A DNA stretch of 64,000 bases, taken from Acidobacteriota bacterium. GTDB taxonomy: Bacteria; Acidobacteriota; Terriglobia; Bryobacterales; UBA6623. Shown here in pieces: positions 34,923 to 43,958 of this stretch; position 1 is the first letter of the stretch; the number at the start of each line of letters is the position of its first letter. The notes beneath the pieces were generated by a model. The model saw only the letters and a program-made list of their open reading frames with translations, made no database searches and was not told where the DNA came from. The translations under genes and the position numbers were made by a program. The stretch is from positions 1,591,896 to 1,655,895 of the forward strand of contig WGMB01000003.1 of the NCBI GenBank assembly GCA_016125275.1, read 5' to 3'.

Positions 34923-35756
34923 TCATGGCTGCGGAGTCTCGCCGCCCTCCGACGGCTCGAACGTGATCGACGTATCGGCGCTGAAGCGCTTGTAGTCGGC
35001 GTAGTCGATCTCATAACGAACCCTCTGCAGCCCGCTCGGGAAGGCCAGCGTATCCTGCGCCTCGGTCCGCACCGGAAACCAGAACTTCCCGTCGATCGGC
35101 TCATAGACCGTCATGAAGCGCGGGAACAGATTGGCGTCCTTGGTGTGATAGTGCTGCGGCTGCGGCTGTCCGGCGGCCTGCACCACCTGCAGGACCTCCG
35201 GGTCCACCCAGATCCGTCCGTCCAGCAGCCGCTGCCCTTCCAGCAGTTGCCGCGGGCTCACCCGGTAGACGTAGCAGTTGCGCCCCTGCACCGGCTCCTC
35301 GCCCTCGTAGCGGGTGTCGTAGAGCCACAAAGTGTCCTCGGTGAGCACGAACGGCTGCATGTCGCGGATGTCGCGAAAGTCCTCCTCGGTCAACCGCATA
35401 TTCCGCAGCCGGTCGATCGGCCCCTTCACGAACGCCTCGGTCCGCTCGCCGGCCGGGTCGAAGGTCACGTCGCGCACCTCCAGATAGTCCCCTCGCGGGC
35501 CGCCGCGCTGGTCGAGCTCGAAGAAGTGGAAGGTCTGGCGGTAGGTGTAGCGCCCCAGCTCGCGCTCGAACAGGCTGCCATTGGCCGCGATCGTCTTCAG
35601 CAGCGTGTTCGGCGGCGCCGCCGACTGGCCTCGCGCCGCCGGCCCGCTCAGCGCCAGGAGCAGCAGCGCAAACCCGTAGAATAGGGTCTTGCCCGAGTCT
35701 CGAGAGATCGCGGCAGCCCCGTCGCTGCGCTCGTACTGGATCACCGTCGGGTCCAT
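34923..35756 (-). CDS. Exported outer-membrane lipoprotein-carrier-like protein of unknown function
   Basis: 277 residues from ATG 35756. A hydrophobic signal (TLFYGFALLLLALSGPAARG) follows an unusually long 22-residue N-terminus. The body is beta-rich with FMTVYEPIDGKFWFPVRTEA and YKRFSADTSITFE, reminiscent of the LolA/LolB or DUF4292-like folds that read substrate release through outer-membrane-type barrels; this is a shape impression only. AGGAGG lies 12 bases before the ATG and a TTG immediately precedes it. The first 68 bases overlap head to head with the divergent CPBP gene. Confidence 0.75.
   Translation of the reverse strand: MDPTVIQYERSDGAAAISRDSGKTLFYGFALLLLALSGPAARGQSAAPPNTLLKTIAANGSLFERELGRYTYRQTFHFFELDQRGGPRGDYLEVRDVTFDPAGERTEAFVKGPIDRLRNMRLTEEDFRDIRDMQPFVLTEDTLWLYDTRYEGEEPVQGRNCYVYRVSPRQLLEGQRLLDGRIWVDPEVLQVVQAAGQPQPQHYHTKDANLFPRFMTVYEPIDGKFWFPVRTEAQDTLAFPSGLQRVRYEIDYADYKRFSADTSITFEPSEGGETPQP
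35677..35682 (+). promoter_or_regulatory. -10-like box of the CPBP protease gene
   Basis: TAGAAT 6 bases before TTG 35689. It lies inside the coding region of the divergent gene and supports the TTG start. Confidence 0.4.
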
Positions 35757-36720
35757 CAACGCCCTGCTCCTCCTGGCCGGCATCCTATTTGCGCGCCTCG
35801 AGTCGATCCCGGCCGCCACCGCGGCTCCCATTATCGCCGCGTTCCTGCTGCAAGCCGCCGTCTATCTCGGAACCGGTTTCGACTCCGTTCGCCGCCGCCT
35901 CACGCTGGCTCTCAGCCCCGCTTGGCGCGGAACGGCGCTGCTCATCGTATCGCTCGCGCCCTACCTGGTCTACTCGCTGCCGCTGGGCCTGTTTTCGTGG
36001 GCCTCGTTGGCCAAGCTGGCCCTGCTGTGCGCCCCGGCTGCGTTCCTGTTCGTGATCGCGCCGCCGCGCCGCCAGGCCCTGAGCTGGCAAGACCTCATCG
36101 TGCTCGCCATCCTGGTCACGCCCGTCATCAGCGGCACCACCGACCTGTTCAAGCAGATCTACCCCAGCCCCGGCGACCCCGTCCCTCGGCTCGACATCCT
36201 CGGCAAGCTCATGGTCATCGCCCTGGGCGCTTACTCTTTCCTGATCCTGCGGTGCGTCGAGGGCGCCGATTTCCGCTTCTCCGTGCGCCGCGCCGACCTT
36301 AGGACCGGGGGGCGTTTCTTCTTGTACTACTTGCCCATCGGAATCCCTGTGGCCCTGGCGGTCGGTTTCGTCCGTTGGGCGCCGGGGCCTCTCGAGAGCT
36401 GGGCCGACCTCGGCGAGATCGTCGGCAAGGCCGTCGGAATCTTCCTGGCCACCGCCCTGCCCGAGGAGCTCTGTTTTCGCGGCATCCTGCAACGCCTGTT
36501 GAGCGGCCTCCTGGGCCGTCCCAGGCTGGCCCAAGCCCTCGCTGCGCTGGCCTTCGGGGCCGTCCATCTCTCCTTCCGTTTCTTCCCTAACTGGCCCTTC
36601 GCCGTCACCGCCGCCACCGCCGGGTGGTTCTACGGGGAAGCCTACCGTCGCGGAGGCGTACCCGCCGCCGCCGTCACGCATACGCTCACGGTCATAACCT
36701 GGACCTTCCTTTTCGACTAG
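35689..36720 (+). CDS. CPBP family intramembrane glutamic protease
   Basis: 343 residues with about eight membrane segments. The CPBP (Abi/CAAX) motifs are EELCFRG, giving the EExxxR catalytic glutamates near residue 259, and FGAVHLS with the metal- or water-binding histidine. Such proteins cleave prenylated or membrane peptides, or act in bacteriocin self-protection and signalling. It is cytoplasmic-membrane bound. The start is TTG 35689; no ATG or GTG start fits the first membrane segment. The 5' end overlaps the divergent exported-protein gene. Confidence 0.87.
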   Translation: MPESREIAAAPSLRSYWITVGSINALLLLAGILFARLESIPAATAAPIIAAFLLQAAVYLGTGFDSVRRRLTLALSPAWRGTALLIVSLAPYLVYSLPLGLFSWASLAKLALLCAPAAFLFVIAPPRRQALSWQDLIVLAILVTPVISGTTDLFKQIYPSPGDPVPRLDILGKLMVIALGAYSFLILRCVEGADFRFSVRRADLRTGGRFFLYYLPIGIPVALAVGFVRWAPGPLESWADLGEIVGKAVGIFLATALPEELCFRGILQRLLSGLLGRPRLAQALAALAFGAVHLSFRFFPNWPFAVTAATAGWFYGEAYRRGGVPAAAVTHTLTVITWTFLFD

Positions 36721-36900
36721 GACACGGCCGAGGCGCCTTCCCCCATTGGTCCCACCTAGTTACTCCGGGGCATAGAAGCAACCCTGACTCGCTATCGGGT
36801 AAGGCGCCCTAGGAAATAGGCGAATTCGCGGATTCCTGCACCGCAAGGCCGTTCCTACAATCGGATCAAGTCGGGCTGCTAGAAGGCCGGCCCCAGACTT

Positions 36901-37134
36901 ATGAACCCGATGCAAATCAGCCTGCCCTCCGGTAAAGCGGAGTTCAATTTTCAGGAAGCGGCGACCCTTTTGGGGATGACGTCCGAGGAGCTCGAGGCCC
37001 TGGTCGCCCTGCACCTCGTCAACGACGAGGACGACGGTCCCGGCAATCTCGCCCGCATGCGCTTTCGCCCGGCGGACCTGATCTTGCTCAATCTCATGCA
37101 GTCCACCGCGGCCGCCAAGCTCAACGCGCCCTAG
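36901..37134 (+). CDS. Small acidic protein, possibly DNA-binding
   Basis: 77 residues beginning MNPMQISLPSGKAEFNFQEA. Residues 16-45 (EAATLLGMTSEELEALVALHLV) could form a helix-turn-helix like those of excisionase or MerR N-termini, followed by an acidic DEDD. A TACAAT box at 36856-36861 sits 39 bases before the ATG. It is not recognised as a known family. It precedes the polysaccharide exporter genes by 111 bases and could regulate them. Confidence 0.6.
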   Translation: MNPMQISLPSGKAEFNFQEAATLLGMTSEELEALVALHLVNDEDDGPGNLARMRFRPADLILLNLMQSTAAAKLNAP

Positions 37135-37245
37135 TCCGGCCCCGGTCCGCCTTTCACGCCCCGCCCCTGACGTTCTAGAGTAGGAAGATCGGCCGATGCG
37201 ACCGCGGCGCCCCCGTCGGCGTCGCATCGAGCTGTCCTGCTCGGG

Positions 37246-38010
37246 ATGACCTCCTCTTCTCCAGACTCCCTGCTCATTCTTCGAAGCCTGATCTCCAAGG
37301 ACTTCAAGGTGCGCTACCGGAACATGTCCCTGGGCATCTTCTGGTCCCTGGTCAATCCCTTGGTCATGATGGGCGTGCTCACCTTCTGCTTCACGCGCAT
37401 CCTCAAAAACGATCAGCCTTACTTTCCCCTCTTCGTGCTGATGGGGCTGTTGCCCTTCAACTTCTTCACCTTGGCGTGGGCCAGCGGCGCCAACTCCGTC
37501 ATCGAGAACACCGCGCTGGTCAAGAAGGTCCCCTTCCGCCGCGAGCTGTTGCCCATCTCGGTAGTGCTGGCCAACGCCCTGCACTACGTCATTCAGCTCG
37601 TGCTGCTGCTGCTCGGCGTCTGCTTCACCGTCGGTGTCTCGACGAGCTGGGCTTGGCTGCCCTTGGTTCTGCTGCTGCAGATCGTGTTCGTCTGCGGCAT
37701 GGCCCTGCTGTTCTCCGCCCTGGACGTCTATTTTCGAGACACGCGCTACATCATCGAGTCCACCAACCTGGTGATGTTCTGGCTGGTGCCGATCTTCTAC
37801 AGCTTCGAGAACGTGGCGCCGCAATACGCCTGGATCTACGAGCTCAACCCGATCGCCGCGGTGATTCTTCTGACGCGGACGATCCTGCTCGACGGCGTCT
37901 CGCCCAACCCGGCCACGCTCGGCAAGCTGGCCGCCGTCTCCGTGGGAGCGCTGTTGGTCGGCGGAGTCGTCTTCCGCCGCATCGAGCGCAACTTCACGGA
38001 CTATTTGTAA
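37246..38010 (+). CDS. Polysaccharide/polyol-phosphate ABC exporter permease (Wzm type)
   Basis: 254 residues with six predicted membrane segments, the ABC-2 architecture. KDFKVRYRNMSLGIFWSLVNPL at the N-terminus and the late YELNPIAAVILLTR motif are typical of O-antigen and teichoic-acid exporters. It forms the channel with the ATPase encoded 7 bases downstream and moves a lipid-linked glycan across the inner membrane. No glycosyltransferase genes lie next to it in the window, which is unusual for this family. Confidence 0.92.
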   Translation: MTSSSPDSLLILRSLISKDFKVRYRNMSLGIFWSLVNPLVMMGVLTFCFTRILKNDQPYFPLFVLMGLLPFNFFTLAWASGANSVIENTALVKKVPFRRELLPISVVLANALHYVIQLVLLLLGVCFTVGVSTSWAWLPLVLLLQIVFVCGMALLFSALDVYFRDTRYIIESTNLVMFWLVPIFYSFENVAPQYAWIYELNPIAAVILLTRTILLDGVSPNPATLGKLAAVSVGALLVGGVVFRRIERNFTDYL

Positions 38011-38017
38011 GGACGCA

Positions 38018-38776
38018 ATGGGCGCCATCATCCTCGAACAGGTCAGCAAGCGCTACTACTTGCACCGCCAGCGCCAGTTGCTGGCCAAGCGCGCCCTGGA
38101 GTCGCTGCGGTGGAGGGCGCGCCGGCACGAAGAGCTTTGGGCTCTGCGGGACCTCACCTTCACCATCCAGCCCGGCGAACGCGTCGCCATCGTCGGCCGT
38201 AACGGCGCCGGCAAGAGCACCTTGCTCAGCATCGTCGCCGGCGTGACGGCCCCCACCTCGGGAACGGTCAAGAGAACCGGCCGCATCAGCGCCCTGCTCG
38301 AGCTCGGCTCGGGCTTCCACCCCGACCTCACCGGCCGCGAGAACGCCATCCTCAACGCCGGACTGCTCGGCCTCACCGGCCCCGAGATCCGCCGCAAGTT
38401 CGACTCCATCGTCGCCTTCTCCGAGCTCGACCGCTTCATCGACGAGCCCCTGCGCACCTACTCCAGCGGCATGGGCGCCCGCCTCGGCTTCTCGGTCGCC
38501 ATCCACGTCGAGCCTGAAATCCTCGTGCTCGACGAAGTGCTCAGCGTCGGCGACGCCGCCTTCCAGCTCAAGTGCCGCCAGCGCATCGACGAGATGGTCG
38601 CCTCCGGCGTCACCTTGCTCGTCGTCGCCCACGACGCCTCCATCGAGACCATCTGCGAGCGCGCCCTCTGGCTCGACAAAGGCGCCATGCGCCTGGACGG
38701 CGAGGCGACGGAAGTCCTGCAGGCGTATCGAGACGCCACGGTTCCACCCGTGCCCGAACCCGTCCCCACGGTCTAA
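38018..38776 (+). CDS. Polysaccharide ABC exporter ATPase (Wzt type)
   Basis: 252 residues. Walker A is GRNGAGKST near 67, the signature region YSSGMGARLGF near 147 and Walker B EILVLDEVL. The N-terminal VSKRYYLH and the LELGSGFHPDLTGRENA segment are specific to the Wzt/TagH subfamily. It lacks the C-terminal glycan-binding domain found in some Wzt proteins, so it is the short type. Partner of the preceding permease. Confidence 0.93.
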   Translation: MGAIILEQVSKRYYLHRQRQLLAKRALESLRWRARRHEELWALRDLTFTIQPGERVAIVGRNGAGKSTLLSIVAGVTAPTSGTVKRTGRISALLELGSGFHPDLTGRENAILNAGLLGLTGPEIRRKFDSIVAFSELDRFIDEPLRTYSSGMGARLGFSVAIHVEPEILVLDEVLSVGDAAFQLKCRQRIDEMVASGVTLLVVAHDASIETICERALWLDKGAMRLDGEATEVLQAYRDATVPPVPEPVPTV

Positions 38777-38844
38777 AATCCCGCTTGGGGCGACAATGAG
38801 GGGCGGACCGCCCGAGTGGCGCCCGCCGTGCCGGAGTCCTTGCC

Positions 38845-41376
38845 ATGCGATCGCTTCTCTTGACCGCTTTGTGCTGCCTCGCCCTCGGCGCCGGCGCGCT
38901 GCCCGCCCAGGAGCTCTACTCCGGCGTCTCCCGCGACTTCCGCTTCGATCCTACGGCCCAGCCGCGGCTGGTCGGCAATGTGACGTTTCAAACGCCGGCC
39001 GGCTCCCAATGGGCGATCGTCGAAGCCATCACGGAATCGCCCGATCAGGACGTCGACCTCTACGTCCGCTTCGGCCAACCCGTCGAACGCCTCAACGACG
39101 GCTCCATCGTGGCGGACTTCCGCAGCGAAACCCTCGGCGGCCCCGACGAGCACGTCTTCATCAGCCCCACCGGCGCGCCGCCGCTCCAGAACGGCCTCTA
39201 CTTCGTCGCCCTCGTCATCCGTTCGCTCAACCAAGAGATCCGCCTCACGCTCAAGGCGACCATCCCGCGCGGCGGCGCCGCCACCACGCGCATCATCTCG
39301 ACTTTCGACGACCTCAACGACGAGGGCTGGACCCGCAACTTCCCCGGCTCCGGGCTGCCGGGAACGGTCACCGGCGACCCGGCCGGCAACATCGCCGTGC
39401 TGCCCGAAGGCTTCCTCCGCATTACCGACTTCGACGGCCCCAACCGCGACTACGCCGTCGCCCCGCCCAAGTTCCTCGGCAACCTGGCCGGCTTCTCCGA
39501 CCCCTACTTCGAGTACGACTTCCGCCAGTTCGAGGGCCCCGAACCCCTGTTTCCGCTGGAGATCCGCCTGCTCGGCGCCAGCGCGGCCTTCCAGTGGCGC
39601 GGCGACCTCCCCCCGCGCCAGGAGTGGGTGCACGTCCACGTCCCGCTCAGCGTGGGTTCTTGGAAGCGGTTGGAGGGGTCGGCCTCCTTCACCCAGGTAC
39701 TCGCCAACGTCCAGCGCATCGAGGTCTCCATGGACCACGCCCCGGGCGCCGAAGCGAGCGACCTCGATAACTTCCGCTTCTCCGGCGGTCCCCTGCCGCC
39801 GCCCACCGGCCCCGGCGGCCCCGACTACTCGGACTTCGAGACTGGCGTCGACGGCTGGTCGCGCAACTTCCCGGCCTCGGCCATCCCCTGGGCCAGCTTC
39901 GGCTCGGAGAACGCGGCCGTCTTGCACGGGCTGGGCGGCAACGACTCCGAAGGCTTCCTGCTGCTCGTCGACGGCGGCGGCCGCAATACAGACTTCGCCG
40001 TGGCGCCGGAAAAGTTCATCCGCGGCCTCGCCGACCTCGACCGACCCTGGTACGAGTTCGAGTTCCGCCGCTTCGAAGGCGCCTTTCCGCAGTTCCAGGT
40101 CAAGCTCCGCATGCTCGGCAACGGCGCCGTCTATGAGTGGGACGGCATCCGCCCCCGCGAGATGTGGGACCGCTACCGCGTCCCCATCGACGCCCAGAAC
40201 TGGGTGCACGTGCAGGGCCCCAAGGACTTCGACGCCATGCTGCGCTCGGTCCAGCGCCTCGAGCTCTCCATGGATTTCTCGAACGGCTTCGAGGTCGCCG
40301 GGCTCGACAACTTCCGCCTCCGCACCCAGTACACCCCGCCCGTCGGCCCCGCCCTCCACCTGGACCGGAACGCAATCGAGGTCTCCGTCGCGTCCCCCAA
40401 CGACCTGCTTCCGCTCGAGGACCTCGCCATCACCGCCACCGGCGCCGAAGTGGACTGGCGCGCCGCGGTGGAACCCGCCGACGCCGACTGGCTGAGCCTG
40501 ACCGGCGCCGCCGGCCGCACGCCCGACCAGACGCAAATTCTCATCGACCCCGAACGCCTCGGCCCCGGCGTCCACACGGCCGAGGTCGTCGTTACGGCCA
40601 CCCTGTTCGGCGTGCCCGCCGTGCGCCTTCCCGTCACCCTGGTGATCGGGGCCGACCCACGCGTGCCGGTGCTCAACCCCGGCGGCGCCATCCACGCCGC
40701 CAACCCGGCCGTGTCGCTGAGCCCCGGCGCGCTCGGCTCGCTGTTCGGCGTCTTTCTCTCGTCGGAGTGGCTCACGCCGGGGCTCTCCGACGGCCGCCTG
40801 CCGACCTCCGCCGGCGGCGTCGAGCTGCGCCTGCTGCGCACCGACGGCTCGCTCATCGCGCCAGCGCCGTTGGTCTTCCTGAGCCCCGGCCAGATCAACT
40901 TCCAGACGCCCTACGAAGTCGCCGGAGAAACGGCGGTGCAGCTCGAACTGGTGCGCGAAGGCGTCGCGAGCAACCGCATCTCCGTCTCCCTGGCCGACGC
41001 CGCACCGGGCGTCTTCCCGATCAATGCGGACGCCGCCGCCGTCACCGATCTCGACGGCCGCCTCATCTCGCCCGAGAACCCCGCCTCCGCCGGCGCCGTC
41101 CTTACCGTCTACTACAGCGGCGGAGGCGTCCCACAGCCGCCGCTCGCCAGCGGCCAAGCCGCCCCGGCCGAACCCTTGGCCGTCCCCATGGGACCCTTGC
41201 GGGCCGACGTCGAGGGCCGCTCGGCCGAGGTCCTGGGCGCGGCCCTCTCGCCGGGTTTCGTCGGCCTCGAGCAGCTCAGCCTGCGGCTGCCGCAGGGCCT
41301 CTCCCCGGGTCGCGCCGTCCTGCGTATCACCGTCGCCGGCCGCGTCTCCAACGGCGTCCCCATCTGGGTCCGCTAA
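38845..41376 (+). CDS. Exported protein with two laminin-B-like domains, BACON-like domain and Solibacter TIGR03437 C-terminus
   Basis: 843 residues. Signal peptide SLLLTALCCLALGAGALPAQ. Residues about 152-315 and 327-494 are an internal duplication: each starts with an FDD or FET motif and WTRNFP/WSRNFP, and ends in a VQRIEVSMD-type and LDNFR segment, a pattern like laminin-B or related carbohydrate-binding sandwiches. Residues 505-598 resemble a BACON domain (ADWLSLTGAAGRTP). From about 606 to the end is the Solibacter TIGR03437 domain (SLFGVFLS, LSPGQINFQTPYE, APGVFPI). Likely a secreted or surface binding protein. TAAAAT at 38774-38779 may be its -10 box. Confidence 0.88.
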   Translation: MRSLLLTALCCLALGAGALPAQELYSGVSRDFRFDPTAQPRLVGNVTFQTPAGSQWAIVEAITESPDQDVDLYVRFGQPVERLNDGSIVADFRSETLGGPDEHVFISPTGAPPLQNGLYFVALVIRSLNQEIRLTLKATIPRGGAATTRIISTFDDLNDEGWTRNFPGSGLPGTVTGDPAGNIAVLPEGFLRITDFDGPNRDYAVAPPKFLGNLAGFSDPYFEYDFRQFEGPEPLFPLEIRLLGASAAFQWRGDLPPRQEWVHVHVPLSVGSWKRLEGSASFTQVLANVQRIEVSMDHAPGAEASDLDNFRFSGGPLPPPTGPGGPDYSDFETGVDGWSRNFPASAIPWASFGSENAAVLHGLGGNDSEGFLLLVDGGGRNTDFAVAPEKFIRGLADLDRPWYEFEFRRFEGAFPQFQVKLRMLGNGAVYEWDGIRPREMWDRYRVPIDAQNWVHVQGPKDFDAMLRSVQRLELSMDFSNGFEVAGLDNFRLRTQYTPPVGPALHLDRNAIEVSVASPNDLLPLEDLAITATGAEVDWRAAVEPADADWLSLTGAAGRTPDQTQILIDPERLGPGVHTAEVVVTATLFGVPAVRLPVTLVIGADPRVPVLNPGGAIHAANPAVSLSPGALGSLFGVFLSSEWLTPGLSDGRLPTSAGGVELRLLRTDGSLIAPAPLVFLSPGQINFQTPYEVAGETAVQLELVREGVASNRISVSLADAAPGVFPINADAAAVTDLDGRLISPENPASAGAVLTVYYSGGGVPQPPLASGQAAPAEPLAVPMGPLRADVEGRSAEVLGAALSPGFVGLEQLSLRLPQGLSPGRAVLRITVAGRVSNGVPIWVR

Positions 41377-41421
41377 AAGCCGGGCCGGCTTCGGGGGTGT
41401 GGTAGCATCCCCTCCGGAACG

Positions 41422-43932
41422 ATGCGCAAGACAGCCTTGGCCCTGCTCGCCCTGGCCGCCGTCCCCCTCGCCGGCGACCCCCAATCCGCTCCCGACTGGC
41501 CCCCGCCCGTCCAGAAGATCTCGGGGGAAGCGCCCGCCCTGCCGGTGCAGGAAGCGCTGAAGACCTTCTTCCTGCCACCCGGCTACAAGCTCGAGCTCGT
41601 CGCCGCCGAACCCCTCGTCTCCGACCCGATCGTGATGGACCAGGACGCCGACGGCCGCCTGTGGGTCGTCGAGATGCCCGCCTTCGCCATCGACGAAAGC
41701 ATGCAGGACTCCAAGGAGCCCATCAACCGGGTCGTGGTGCTGGAGGACGAGGACGACGACGGCCTGTTTGACAAGCGCACCGTCTTCGCCGACAACCTCG
41801 TGCTGCCCCGCGCCATCAAGGTCCTCGATCAAGGCGTTCTGATCGGCGAGCCGCCCAACCTCTGGCTGATGAAGGACTCCGACGGCGACCTCAAAGCCGA
41901 CTCCAAGGAGCTGGTGCGCAACGACTTCGGCCGCGCCAACGCCAACATCGAGCACAATGCCAACGGCCTCTATTGGGGCATGGACAATACGCTCTACACC
42001 TCCGAGCACGACTGGAATCTGCGCTGGAAGGACGGCAAGTTCCTCGAGGAGGAAAGCCTGGTGCGCGGCCAGTGGAACCTTTCCCAGGACGACGCCGGCC
42101 GCATCTACCGCAACTGGAACGAGCAGCCGCTGTTCGCCGACATCGTCCCCGTCCGCTACTTCGTCCGCAACCCCAACATGGTTCGCACCCGCGGGCTCTA
42201 CGACATCCTCATCGAGCGTGACGAAACCGCCATCTGGCCGGTCCGCCCGACGCCCGGCCTGCAGCGCGCCTACCGCCAAGGCTTCCTGCGCGAGGACGGC
42301 ACGGCCACGACCTACGCCTCATCCGCCGATCCCTACATCTTTCGCGGTGACCGCTTGCCGAAGGAGGTGCAGGGAGGCGCCTTCGTGGCCGACTCGCCCA
42401 CCAACCTCGTCCACTGGCTCGCCATCGAAGACGATGGGACCGGCCGGCTGAAAGCCCGCGACGGCTACGAGAAGGGTGAGATCGTGGCTTCGACGGACGA
42501 GCGTTTCCGGCCGGTGAACCTGTTTTCGGCCGCCGACGGAACGCTCTACATCATCGATATGTACCGCGGCGTCGTGCAGGACATCGCCTACCAGACCGAA
42601 TACCTCAACACCTACATCAAGGAGCACGACCTGGCGTTGCCGGTCGGTCTGGGGCGCATCTACCGCCTGGCTCATGAGTCTCTGGAGCGCGGCCCGAAGC
42701 CTTCGCTGTCCCAGGCGACGCCGCAGGAGCTCGTCCGGACCCTGTCGCATCCCAACGGCTGGTGGCGGGATACCGCGCAGCAATTGCTCGTCCAGCGCAA
42801 GGCCGTCTCCGTGGCCGGCGATCTGAAGAAACTGGCCGTCGGGGCGCCGGACTGGCGCACCAAGCTGCATGCTCTCTGGACCCTCGACGGACTCGACTCC
42901 ATCGACCCGGGGACAGTCGAGAAGGCCCTGGGCGACCGGAACCCCGATGTCCGCGCCGCCGCGATTCGCATCTCCGAGCGCTGGCTGCGACAAGGCGGCC
43001 AGCCGGTGACCAAGAAAGTCCTGGCGACGAAGGACGACCCCAACTGGATCGTCCGTCGCCAGCTCGCCGCGTCGCTCGGCGAGCTGCCGCAGAAGGACCG
43101 CGCCGAGCCGCTGGTCGAGATGCTGCGCCTCTACGGGGACGACCCGATCACCGTGGACGCCGCCATCAGCGGGCTGGCCGGACAAGAGCCGCTGGTCCTC
43201 GACCGTCTGCTCTCGATGAACCTCAACGAGCAGAAGGCCGCCGACGTCGTGACGATGTTGGCCGCCACGATCGCCCGCTCGAAGGACGCCCCTGCCGTCA
43301 GCCGCCTCGCCGACGCCGCGGGCGATTCCGGCGCTGCGCCTTGGCGCCGCCAAGCTCTGCTGGCCGGGCTCGCGATGGGTCTGCCAAGCGGCAAGCTCTC
43401 GCTGGCCGCCGAGCCGAAAGCGCTCGCCAGTCTGGGCGGCGGCTCGGGAGCAGACGCCGAGGCCGCCAACGAGGTCATCGCCAAGCTCGACTGGCCGGGC
43501 AAACCGGCCCCGCCGAAAGGTCCTGCGCTCACCGCCGCCGAGCGTGAACGCGTGGCCGCAGGCGAGAAGCTCTACACGAATTTCTGCGCCGGCTGCCATC
43601 TGGCCAACGGCGAAGGCAACCAAGGCGGCCATACGAACCTGGCGGCCTCGAAGCTCGTCGCGGGCAGCCCGGCCGTCACGATGCGCGTCGTGCTGAACGG
43701 TAAGGAAGGCGAAGCCGGCCTGATGCCTCCGCTCGGCGGCGCGCTCGACGACGATCAGGTCGCCGCCGTCATCAGCTACATCCGCAACGCCTGGGGCCGC
43801 AGCGAGTTCCCCATCAGCGGCCCGGACGTCCAGGAAGTCCGCGGCGAGTCCTCACTCCGCAAGCAGCCCTGGACGGACGCCGAGCTGGTCAAATACGGCG
43901 AGAGGCGCTTCGTCCGGCGGTCGGGGCGGTAG
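41422..43932 (+). CDS. PVC-type heme-binding protein with dehydrogenase-like propeller, HEAT repeats and cytochrome c domain
   Basis: 836 residues with signal peptide (TALALLALAAVPLAG). Residues 45-420 form a membrane-bound-dehydrogenase-type propeller (FFLPPGYKLELVAAEPLVSDP in outline, DQDADGRLWVVEMP, YIIDMYRGVVQD). The middle 430-690 has HEAT-like alpha repeats. A C-terminal cytochrome c domain carries CAGCH at 722-726 with a distal methionine in GLMPPLGG. Members are exported and thought to oxidise carbohydrates or other substrates; the substrate is unknown. It lies 45 bases after the TIGR03437 gene. Confidence 0.92.
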   Translation: MRKTALALLALAAVPLAGDPQSAPDWPPPVQKISGEAPALPVQEALKTFFLPPGYKLELVAAEPLVSDPIVMDQDADGRLWVVEMPAFAIDESMQDSKEPINRVVVLEDEDDDGLFDKRTVFADNLVLPRAIKVLDQGVLIGEPPNLWLMKDSDGDLKADSKELVRNDFGRANANIEHNANGLYWGMDNTLYTSEHDWNLRWKDGKFLEEESLVRGQWNLSQDDAGRIYRNWNEQPLFADIVPVRYFVRNPNMVRTRGLYDILIERDETAIWPVRPTPGLQRAYRQGFLREDGTATTYASSADPYIFRGDRLPKEVQGGAFVADSPTNLVHWLAIEDDGTGRLKARDGYEKGEIVASTDERFRPVNLFSAADGTLYIIDMYRGVVQDIAYQTEYLNTYIKEHDLALPVGLGRIYRLAHESLERGPKPSLSQATPQELVRTLSHPNGWWRDTAQQLLVQRKAVSVAGDLKKLAVGAPDWRTKLHALWTLDGLDSIDPGTVEKALGDRNPDVRAAAIRISERWLRQGGQPVTKKVLATKDDPNWIVRRQLAASLGELPQKDRAEPLVEMLRLYGDDPITVDAAISGLAGQEPLVLDRLLSMNLNEQKAADVVTMLAATIARSKDAPAVSRLADAAGDSGAAPWRRQALLAGLAMGLPSGKLSLAAEPKALASLGGGSGADAEAANEVIAKLDWPGKPAPPKGPALTAAERERVAAGEKLYTNFCAGCHLANGEGNQGGHTNLAASKLVAGSPAVTMRVVLNGKEGEAGLMPPLGGALDDDQVAAVISYIRNAWGRSEFPISGPDVQEVRGESSLRKQPWTDAELVKYGERRFVRRSGR

Positions 43933-43958
43933 CGAGAACCGGCCGCAGGACTCGCCCC

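Noticed and set aside
36770-36840. Possible riboswitch before the 77-aa gene
   Set aside because: Some GGGTAA and CCCTGA pieces suggested a structured RNA, but no known riboswitch consensus could be lined up.
36760-38049. A 429-codon minus-strand open frame
   Set aside because: Antisense to the ABC permease gene; composition is that of a shadow.
38773-42279. A 1168-codon open frame on the minus strand
   Set aside because: It is antisense to the TIGR03437 and PVC heme genes; the protein is low-complexity (Gly, Asp, Val, Arg) with no domains. High GC removes stop codons in shadow frames.
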